Shown here: positions 58,019-64,000 of the stretch, piece by piece
Numbering within the stretch: position 1 is the stretch's first letter
How the letters are laid out: every line of letters begins with the position of its first letter
Source: Lachnospiraceae bacterium
Lineage (GTDB): Bacteria; Bacillota; Clostridia; Lachnospirales; Lachnospiraceae
DNA length: 64,000 nt
NCBI GenBank assembly: GCA_022794255.1
Contig: JAAWEL010000057.1
Location: 1-64,000, forward strand
Direction: 5' to 3'
Made by a program: the position numbers and the translations under genes
Notes under the pieces: generated by a model
What the model saw: only the letters and a program-made list of their open reading frames with translations
Database searches by the model: none
What the model was told of the DNA's origin: nothing

Positions 58019-58770
58019 GTGTGGAGCAAAATTATGTTGCGATTGATTTAGAAACCACAGGATTGGACGCAAAACTGGATAAAATAATTGAGGTAGGTGC
58101 AGTCCGCATTGTGGATGGCAGGAAGGATGGACAGTATCATTCCATGATAAATCCTCACAGGAAACTGGAGGAGAGGATTATAAAATTGACGGGGATTACT
58201 TGTGAGATGGTGGAAAACGCCCCGGATATTGGGGATATTTTAGAGGAAATCCTGGGATTTTGTGGAGATCTTCCGTTACTTGGCCATCATGTAATCTTTG
58301 ATTACAGCTTTCTGAAACGGGCCATGGTGAATCATGGGTTTTCCTTTGAGAGAAAGGGGATTGACACATTAAAGCTGTGCCGCCGGTTTATGGCTGTGGG
58401 AGAGTCAAAAAGTCTGGAGGCTGCCTGTGCTTTTTTTTGCATTGAAAGGCAGCAGGCCCATCGAGCTTTAGGAGATGCCTGGGATGCCCATTATTTGTAT
58501 CAGAAATTGGCAGAAGAATTTGGAAAGCAATGGAGCAGTGATGGATATGAAAGAGAAGAATTACAGAAGGACCTGGAAGCATTTGCGGCGAAACCCATGA
58601 TTTACAAGGTAAAAAGAGAGCAGCCGGCAACGAAAATGCAAAAAGAGGACTTGCGGTATTTACTAAAATATCATAAAATAGATTTGCCTGTGGAGATTGA
58701 ATTTCTTAGCCACAACGAGGTGTCCCGGCTGAAGGATAAGGTTATCTCTCAATTTGGCAGGATTCGGTAG
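58015..58770 (+). CDS. DEDDh 3'-5' exonuclease (PolC/DnaQ epsilon type)
   Basis: 251 residues. Exo I is AIDLETTGLD, Exo II has LGHHVIFDYSFL and Exo III is HRALGDAWDAHYLY: all four acidic residues and the His are present. The C-terminal ~75 residues (after ~175) form an extra small helical domain of unknown role. It overlaps the preceding gene by ATGA, so it is coupled to the radical SAM gene. Confidence 0.92.
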   Translation: MSVEQNYVAIDLETTGLDAKLDKIIEVGAVRIVDGRKDGQYHSMINPHRKLEERIIKLTGITCEMVENAPDIGDILEEILGFCGDLPLLGHHVIFDYSFLKRAMVNHGFSFERKGIDTLKLCRRFMAVGESKSLEAACAFFCIERQQAHRALGDAWDAHYLYQKLAEEFGKQWSSDGYEREELQKDLEAFAAKPMIYKVKREQPATKMQKEDLRYLLKYHKIDLPVEIEFLSHNEVSRLKDKVISQFGRIR

Positions 58771-58803
58771 TTTGTTAAAATCAGCAAAAGAGGTGAATAT
58801 AAA

Positions 58804-58908
58804 ATGGATAATAAAAAGAAAAAGCTTATTTCAACCATTATCGTGATCATTCTGGTGCTTGCCATGATTATACCAACAGTGGCCAGCGCATTGACTATGT
58901 TTGCTTAA
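58804..58908 (+). CDS. 34-residue single-helix membrane peptide
   Basis: Short gene: MDNKKKK, then a hydrophobic helix (LISTIIVIILVLAMIIPTVASAL), ending MFA. AGAGGTGAAT lies 9 bases before the ATG, which supports translation. It sits in the gap between the exonuclease and the VanW protein. Function unknown; the Lys-rich start predicts the N-terminus inside. Confidence 0.7.
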   Translation: MDNKKKKLISTIIVIILVLAMIIPTVASALTMFA

Positions 58909-58958
58909 ACGGGCAATCGATTTGGGATGTTTTGATTTAAAGAGAATGTGGAGGAACT

Positions 58959-60590
58959 ATGAAAAAGGCACATATAATGGGCACCTTTTTTGCCGCGGTT
59001 GCCGCGGCTGTATTTTTTGCCGGACCGGTGTATGCAAGGGAAAAAACGATACCGGAGGGATTTTTCGTTGGAGAGGTTAGTCTGGGTGGAATGACAGAGG
59101 AGGAGGCAATGGATGCCATTGCCGCAGAGGTCAAGCGACTGGAGAACAGAAAGATAGTTCTGGATATTGCCGGCAATGAGACATCCGTGACAGCCGGGAA
59201 GCTGGGAATGTCCTGGGGGAATACGGATGTGGTGGAAAAAGCACTGGAACAGGTTTCCTCCGGCAATCTGGTTCGTCAGTACATGACAAGAAAGGATGTA
59301 GAGAAAAATCCGGTTCATATACCACTGGAGACAATGGTGGAAGAAGGAAAAGTTGATGCCTTTATTCGCAAACAGACAGAGGGATTGATGGATGAACCGC
59401 AGAACGCATCAATTGTCCGGGTGGATGGAGCATTTCAGATTACACCTGGAGTGTCTGGCAAGATAGTGGATATCGGGGCCACGAAGCTTGTTTTGGATCA
59501 GGCTTTGCTGGAGACATCAGGAGATGAGGTGAGGGCAGAGGCTGTTATCAATGAGAAAGATCCGGATATTATGGAGGAGGATCTGGCATCGATTCAGGAT
59601 GTTTTGGGAACATTTACCACAGATTTCAGCAGCAGCGGCTCTTCGCGGTCAGGGAATCTTGCCAACGGAGCGGCCAAGATCAATGGTCATGTACTTTTGC
59701 CGGGAGAGACCTTATCCGGATATGAATGTATGCATCCTTTCACTACAGCTAACGGATATTTTACGGCAGCTGCTTATGAGGGCGGCCGGGTTGTGGACAG
59801 TATTGGAGGAGGCGTATGCCAGATTGCCACGACTCTTTACAATGCTGCGCTGCGGGCAGAATTAGAGATAACGCAGCGGCAGAATCACTCTATGATTGTC
59901 GGGTATGTAAAGCCATCAATGGACGCAGCCATTGCGGGTGTAGTGAAGGATATTAAAATTACGAACAATTACAGCACGCCTATCTATGTGGAGGGCTATA
60001 CGGAGAACAGGAAGCTGACCTTTACCATCTATGGGAAAGAGACTCGTCCGTCTAACCGGACCGTGGAGTATGTGTCAGAAACCCTAAGCTCTTTTAGTGC
60101 TGGTGCTCCTATGGAGCAGGTGGATCCGTCTATGGCACCAGGAGCAAGACGCCAGGTACAATCGGCTCACCGTGGAGTAAAGTCGAGACTTTGGAAAGTG
60201 GTCACAGTAGATGGTGTGGAGACGGAGAGGACTCTGCTTCACACAGACACCTACAATGCATCCAAGGCCATTGTCTTGGTAGGTCCGCCAGCCCCGGCCC
60301 CCACAGAACCAGTGGTTCCGGAGATTCCTCAGGAAATTCCGACTCAGCCTCAGGAGACACAGCCGTCCGGAACAGAGGAAAATACAGTGAAGGGTCCAGG
60401 CGTATCTTCTCCGGCCCCATCTCCTAATCCGTCAGAAGCGCCGGCAGAGCCACCTTCTTCCAGCTCAGCAGAGACTCCGGCGCCAGCTCCAGCAGAGACC
60501 CCGGCCCCGTCTCCAGCAGAGACTCCGGCGCCAGCTCCTGTTGAGACTCCGGCGCCAGCCTCTGCAGAGACGCCTGTTCCAGCAGAGTAA
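58959..60590 (+). CDS. exported VanW-family protein with Pro-rich C-terminal tail
   Basis: 543 residues. Signal peptide (about 1-26, FFAGPVYA). Two PG-binding-4-like modules (about 30-200) precede the VanW domain with INGHVLLPGETLS and GGGVCQIATTLYNAAL. A G5-like stretch follows (about 365-425), then a Pro/Ala/Glu/Thr-rich tail of about 100 residues with four to five copies of an eight-residue ETPAPAPA-type unit. It is probably attached to or spans the cell wall. Not evidence of vancomycin resistance: VanW proteins are widespread in Clostridia. Confidence 0.9.
   Translation: MKKAHIMGTFFAAVAAAVFFAGPVYAREKTIPEGFFVGEVSLGGMTEEEAMDAIAAEVKRLENRKIVLDIAGNETSVTAGKLGMSWGNTDVVEKALEQVSSGNLVRQYMTRKDVEKNPVHIPLETMVEEGKVDAFIRKQTEGLMDEPQNASIVRVDGAFQITPGVSGKIVDIGATKLVLDQALLETSGDEVRAEAVINEKDPDIMEEDLASIQDVLGTFTTDFSSSGSSRSGNLANGAAKINGHVLLPGETLSGYECMHPFTTANGYFTAAAYEGGRVVDSIGGGVCQIATTLYNAALRAELEITQRQNHSMIVGYVKPSMDAAIAGVVKDIKITNNYSTPIYVEGYTENRKLTFTIYGKETRPSNRTVEYVSETLSSFSAGAPMEQVDPSMAPGARRQVQSAHRGVKSRLWKVVTVDGVETERTLLHTDTYNASKAIVLVGPPAPAPTEPVVPEIPQEIPTQPQETQPSGTEENTVKGPGVSSPAPSPNPSEAPAEPPSSSSAETPAPAPAETPAPSPAETPAPAPVETPAPASAETPVPAE
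60468..60587 (+). repeat. 24-base coding minisatellite in the VanW gene
   Basis: Four full units (60468-60491, 60492-60515, 60516-60539, 60540-60563) start GCAGAGACTCCGGC or a close variant; a partial fifth follows. Unit 4 starts GTTGAG. The repeat stays in frame and encodes AETPAPAP. Confidence 0.9.
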
Positions 60591-60597
60591 GAGTCAG

Positions 60598-61233
60598 ATG
60601 AGGCCGGGACAGGATCTTGTGACTGCAGGATATGCAGGTCTAAAAGGCACAAGTATAATCGTAAGGCAGAAAAGACAGGAATTGGAAGAACGGTTTGCCT
60701 CCAGATATCTGGATTCCATTTTGGATGATGCCCAGAGAATTGAGGAAGCGATAAAGGAAAGCAGTGAGAAAGGCTTGTTTTTAGAATATTGGGAGCCGGC
60801 TGCTGCAGGAGGGATTCTGACAGCGATCTGGAATTTGTCAGGATCTTGCCGGGTGGGAGTGGAATTTTCTTTAAGCCGGATCCCTGTTCTGCAGGGAACG
60901 ATAGAGGTCTGTGAAATATTCGGGTTGAATCCCTACCGCTTGTACAGTGGGCACTGTTGGGTAGGAGCAGTTGACAATGGCGGACAAGTGGTGGAACAGT
61001 TGAGAGAAAAGAGAATCCCGGCAGCAGTGATCGGACGAGTCACAAAGGGAATTGCCAGACTTGTCGTTAATGACAAAGAGACAGGATATTTAAACCGTCC
61101 TCAGCCAGATGAGCTGGAACGGGTGGTACCCGGTGACAGTTTGGACTGGCTGAATGATTTATATGGAAATAAGGGATTGGAACAAAACAAGGAGGCAGCA
61201 GGCTATGAGAGAAAAGATTTTGGCAGTGATTGA
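60598..61233 (+). CDS. stand-alone AIR-synthase/HypE C-terminal-like protein
   Basis: About 211 residues. PGQDLVTAGYAGLKGTSIIVRQKR and AAAGGILTAIWNLSGSCRVGVEFSLSRIPVL resemble the C-terminal half of AIR synthase/HypE-like proteins, but the N-terminal ATP-binding half is missing. Whether it is enzymatic is unknown. It starts 7 bases after the VanW stop with only a weak ribosome site; the true start could differ by a few codons. It overlaps the Lrp gene by 29 bases. Confidence 0.7.
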   Translation: MRPGQDLVTAGYAGLKGTSIIVRQKRQELEERFASRYLDSILDDAQRIEEAIKESSEKGLFLEYWEPAAAGGILTAIWNLSGSCRVGVEFSLSRIPVLQGTIEVCEIFGLNPYRLYSGHCWVGAVDNGGQVVEQLREKRIPAAVIGRVTKGIARLVVNDKETGYLNRPQPDELERVVPGDSLDWLNDLYGNKGLEQNKEAAGYERKDFGSD

Positions 61234-61687
61234 GAAAAACAGCAGAATTGACATACGGGATCTGGCGATTCTTTTGGGGGAGAGCGAGGTGGCGGTGGCT
61301 AATGAGATCGCAGAAATGGAAAAGGAACATATTATCTGCGGCTATCACACACTGATCAACTGGGAGAATACCAGTGAGGAGAAGGTGGTGGCGCTCATAG
61401 AGGTCAAAGTAACGCCTCAGAGAGGTATGGGCTTTGACAAAATTGCAGAGCGGATCTATCAGTACAGTGAGGTTAATGCGGTGTATCTGATGTCCGGCGC
61501 CTATGATTTTACTGTGATTCTGGAAGGAAAAACCATGCGTCAGGTGGCTCAGTTTGTATCAGACAAGCTGTCTCCTCTCGATTCCGTGCTGAGCACGGCA
61601 ACCCATTTTGTTTTGAAAAAATATAAGGATCACGGCACCATTCTCTGTGACGAGTTCCAGGATGAAAGGATGTTGATTACACCGTGA
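61205..61687 (+). CDS. Lrp/AsnC-family regulator
   Basis: 160 residues. N-terminal HTH (REKILAVIEKNSRIDIRDLAILLGESEVAVANEIAEMEKEHII), then an AsnC/RAM ligand domain (VVALIEVKVTPQRGMGFDKIAERI, VYLMSGAYDFTVILEG). The ATG at 61205 has AGGAGG 9 bases upstream. GTGA overlap with the following aminotransferase suggests it controls or senses an amino acid used there. Confidence 0.92.
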   Translation: MREKILAVIEKNSRIDIRDLAILLGESEVAVANEIAEMEKEHIICGYHTLINWENTSEEKVVALIEVKVTPQRGMGFDKIAERIYQYSEVNAVYLMSGAYDFTVILEGKTMRQVAQFVSDKLSPLDSVLSTATHFVLKKYKDHGTILCDEFQDERMLITP

Positions 61688-62853
61688 GAAATCCATTATC
61701 AGAAAAGATTGTAACGATTCCTCCTTCTGGGATCCGGAAGTTTTTTGATCTGGTGAGCGAGATGAAGGATGCCATTTCCTTAGGAGTGGGAGAGCCGGAT
61801 TTTGATACCCCCTGGCATATCCGGGAAGAAGGGATCTATTCCCTGGAGAAGGGAAAGACCTTTTATACAGCCAATGCAGGGCTGCGGGATCTGCGGGTGG
61901 AGATACATAATTATCTGGAACGAAGATGTAATCTGAGCTATAATCCGGACAAGGAGATTCTGGTGACTGTGGGGGGCAGTGAGGCCATTGATATTGCTAT
62001 GCGGGCCATGCTGGATCCGGGAGATGAGGTGTTGGTTCCTCAGCCCAGCTTTGTCTCCTATATGCCCTGTGCAGTTCTGGCTGGCGGAGTGGCTGTGCCG
62101 ATTGAATTGGAGGAGAAGGATGAATTTCGGCTCACTCCGGAAAAGCTTTTGGAAAAGATTACTCCAAAGACAAAGATTCTGGTAATGCCCTTCCCCAACA
62201 ATCCCACAGGTGCTGTCATGAGACGGGAGCATATGGTGGAGATTGCAAAGCTTGTGGAGAAATACGATCTGTTTGTGTTATCTGATGAGATCTACGGGGA
62301 GCTGACTTATGGAGATGAAGAACATGTGTCCTTTGCCTCTATGCCAGGGATGAAGGAGAGAACCGTACTGATCAATGGTTTTTCCAAGGCCTTTGCTATG
62401 ACCGGATGGAGACTGGGGTATGCCTGCGGGCCGGAAGTGATCTTAAAGCAGATGTTAAAGATCCATCAGTTTGCCATTATGTGTGCCCCCACTACCAGTC
62501 AGTACGCGGCCATTGATGCCATGAAGAACAGTGACGATGATGTGCGGCATATGAGAGAGTCCTATGACCAGCGGAGACGGTATCTGCTCCATGCCTTTGA
62601 GGAGATGCGTCTGGAGTGCTTTGAGCCTTTGGGGGCCTTCTATGCTTTTCCCAGCGTTAAGCGTTTTGGCATGACCTCGGACGAATTTGCCAGCCGGCTC
62701 TTGCAGGAGGAGAAGGTGGCTGTAGTGCCTGGAACGGCTTTTGGAGACAGCGGAGAGGGATATCTGCGGGTTTCTTATGCCTATTCCCTTAAGAGCCTGA
62801 AAGAGGCGTTAGGAAGGATTCAAAGGTTTGTGAATCGGTTGGATGGAGCGTAG
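61684..62853 (+). CDS. PLP aminotransferase, class I/II (aspartate/aromatic type)
   Basis: 389 residues. SLGVGEPDFDTPWHI at the N-terminus, VTVGGSEAIDIAMRAM, FPNNPTGAVM and the PLP lysine in GFSKAFAMTGWRLGYA show an intact fold-type I aminotransferase. The start is GTG overlapping the Lrp stop. Substrate cannot be read; aspartate, alanine or aromatic amino acids are all possible. Confidence 0.92.
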   Translation: MRNPLSEKIVTIPPSGIRKFFDLVSEMKDAISLGVGEPDFDTPWHIREEGIYSLEKGKTFYTANAGLRDLRVEIHNYLERRCNLSYNPDKEILVTVGGSEAIDIAMRAMLDPGDEVLVPQPSFVSYMPCAVLAGGVAVPIELEEKDEFRLTPEKLLEKITPKTKILVMPFPNNPTGAVMRREHMVEIAKLVEKYDLFVLSDEIYGELTYGDEEHVSFASMPGMKERTVLINGFSKAFAMTGWRLGYACGPEVILKQMLKIHQFAIMCAPTTSQYAAIDAMKNSDDDVRHMRESYDQRRRYLLHAFEEMRLECFEPLGAFYAFPSVKRFGMTSDEFASRLLQEEKVAVVPGTAFGDSGEGYLRVSYAYSLKSLKEALGRIQRFVNRLDGA

Positions 62854-62857
62854 AAAT

Positions 62858-63364
62858 ATGTCAGCCAGGATGAATGTGGTATTATACGAGCCGGAGATGC
62901 CTTTAAATACGGGAAATATCGGAAGAACCTGTGTGGCAACGAATACCCGTTTGCATCTGATTGAGCCTCTGGGGTTTAAGCTGAATGAGAAGGCAATCCG
63001 GCGGGCGGGACTGGATTATTGGGATAATCTGGATCTGGCGGTTTATTGTGATTTTCAGGAATTTCTGGAAAGGAACCCAGGTGCCAAGCTTTACATGGCA
63101 ACTACCAAGGCAGAGAAGATGTACACAGAAGTGGAGTATGAACCGGATTGTTATCTGATGTTTGGCAAGGAAAGCGCAGGGATTCCGGAGGAGCTTTTGG
63201 TGGAAAATCAGAAGAATTGTGTAAGAATACCGATGTGGGGAGATATCCGTTCCCTGAATCTGGCCAATTCCGTGGCAATTGTGCTGTATGAGGCATTGCG
63301 GCAGAATGGATTTGAGCGGATGAACAGGGAAGGGAAGCTGCATCGGCTGGAGTGGAAGGATTAA
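62858..63364 (+). CDS. trmL: tRNA (cytidine(34)-2'-O)-methyltransferase TrmL (SPOUT)
   Basis: About 168 residues. NVVLYEPEMPLNTGNIGRTC and GKESAGIPEELL, then RIPMWGDIRSLNLANSVAIVLYEALRQ form the knotted SAM site. It 2'-O-methylates the wobble base of tRNA-Leu isoacceptors. Starts at 62843, 62858 or 62870 are possible; I favour 62858. The gene overlaps or abuts the aminotransferase stop. Confidence 0.95.
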   Translation: MSARMNVVLYEPEMPLNTGNIGRTCVATNTRLHLIEPLGFKLNEKAIRRAGLDYWDNLDLAVYCDFQEFLERNPGAKLYMATTKAEKMYTEVEYEPDCYLMFGKESAGIPEELLVENQKNCVRIPMWGDIRSLNLANSVAIVLYEALRQNGFERMNREGKLHRLEWKD

Positions 63365-63433
63365 TATCATATTGATACACGTGTTACTGTAAATAGCAGA
63401 GAAAAATAAAAAACAGAGCATTGAAGCTAAATA

Positions 63434-63489
63434 ACAATCACATAAAAAGGAGAATTTTTAACTCCTTTTTATGTGATTGTATTTTTTTA
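63434..63489. terminator. very strong bidirectional terminator
   Basis: Perfect 19-bp stem from ACAATCACATAAAAAGGAG to its complement, 9-base loop, then a run of T. It separates convergent trmL and the aldo/keto reductase gene. Confidence 0.93.
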
Positions 63490-63513
63490 AAGAACTTCGA
63501 GCTTCCGCTATTT

Positions 63514-64000
63514 TCAGAAATTTGTTGCTGTCATTTCTTTACCGGCAAGAATCTCCTCATAATCCTTCAGATTCCTTTCCAAAAGCTCTGGCGTATCTAA
63601 GCCGTAAGGACATTTGCCAGAACACTGGCCACAGTGAATACATTCCTTGATCTTCATCATCTTTTCCTGCCCCTCTGGGGAGAGATGGGAGGCAGAGGGA
63701 GAGCGGCGCAGCAGCAGGGACATGCGGGCGCAATTGTTAATCTCGATACCTGCCGGGCAAGGCATACAATAGCCGCAGCCACGACAGAAGCTGCCGCAGA
63801 GCTGTTCCCGGTCTTTTGCGATCAAATCCCGGATTTTTTGTGTCATGGCAGGCGGGTTTTTCACATAGCTTAAAAATTCATCCAGCTCATGCTCTCTCTG
63901 GATTCCCCAGATGGGAAGTACCTCCGGATATTGGGCAATAAATGCGTAAGCAGCCGCTGAGCTGGTGATCAGCCCGCCGGACAATGCTTTCATGGCAATA
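63514..64000 (-). CDS. aldo/keto reductase with C-terminal ferredoxin domain (3' part, cut by window edge)
   Basis: At least 162 residues seen; the frame stays open to the right edge, so the N-terminal barrel lies outside. [17 protein letters not shown] is the end of the AKR barrel. Two clusters follow: [14 protein letters not shown] and [15 protein letters not shown], typical of the 4Fe-4S-containing AKR-like oxidoreductases. Function unknown. It faces trmL across the strong terminator. Confidence 0.88.
   Translation of the reverse strand, partial: IAMKALSGGLITSSAAAYAFIAQYPEVLPIWGIQREHELDEFLSYVKNPPAMTQKIRDLIAKDREQLCGSFCRGCGYCMPCPAGIEINNCARMSLLLRRSPSASHLSPEGQEKMMKIKECIHCGQCSGKCPYGLDTPELLERNLKDYEEILAGKEMTATNF

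Noticed and set aside
60468-60587. CRISPR array
   Set aside because: Units are contiguous, in frame and without spacers; it is a coding repeat.
58959-60590. Vancomycin-resistance gene
   Set aside because: VanW alone gives no resistance; no vanHAX-type ligase or dehydrogenase is present.

Overview
The window is the replication-origin region of a low-GC Gram-positive bacterium, most likely a gut Lachnospiraceae (Clostridia). This is inferred from gene order (gyrA-gyrB-recF-yaaA-dnaN-dnaA / origin / rpmH-rnpA-yidD-yidC-jag-mnmE-mnmG-rsmG / parA-parB), strong AGGAGG ribosome sites, frequent TTG starts, and family content (DUF4446, DUF4080, DUF3798, UPF0597). Genes left of about 9 kb run leftwards and most genes right of about 11 kb run rightwards, so both arms are transcribed mostly away from an origin at about 9.05-11.08 kb.

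Layout. 0-2 kb: a consensus promoter aimed off the left edge (probably an rRNA operon), tRNA-Ser(GCU), and a two-subunit class I fumarase. 2-10.8 kb: gyrA, gyrB, recF, yaaA, dnaN and dnaA on the minus strand, with DnaA-box clusters on both sides of dnaA (a bipartite oriC). 11-19.3 kb: an ECF S component, rpmH, an attenuator, then rnpA, yidD, yidC, jag, mnmE, mnmG and rsmG. 19.4-26.2 kb: tag, a glyoxalase-like gene, two perfect parS sites flanking an odd alpha/beta hydrolase, parA-parB, DUF4446, and a membrane protein whose N-terminus looks like sigma-factor region 2. 26.5-32.3 kb: the conserved yaaO / kinase / holB / ricT / trmN6-like / rsmI block.

32.4-41.2 kb is the most interesting part. 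A sigma-54 activator lies between a UPF0597 cysteine desulfidase and a five-gene operon: a PatB/MalY C-S lyase, a DAACS symporter lacking the acidic-substrate arginine, RidA, a CoA-disulfide/persulfide reductase-rhodanese fusion, and a Cys form of a small glutaredoxin-like protein. Both flanking transcription units have a near-consensus -24/-12 promoter. A perfect 17-bp inverted repeat and a matching half-site lie at enhancer distance. Together these read as one sigma-54-controlled sulfur-amino-acid (probably cysteine/cystine) catabolic regulon.

41.4-53.5 kb: a large hybrid histidine kinase; then a GntR/FadR-type regulator divergent from a zinc dehydrogenase, a PepD-like dipeptidase, and a DUF3798 lipoprotein with an RbsA-like ATPase and two permeases (an uptake and catabolism locus of unknown substrate). 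53.5-64 kb: an FMN riboswitch with ribU, a Sua5/TsaC protein, a dCMP deaminase, a DUF4080 radical SAM protein, an exonuclease, a 34-residue membrane peptide, a VanW protein with a Pro-rich repeat tail, a HypE-C-like protein, an Lrp regulator, an aminotransferase, trmL, and the 3' part of an aldo/keto reductase with ferredoxin clusters. No insertion sequence, prophage or CRISPR array was seen. All functions come from reading protein and DNA motifs; no searches were run.
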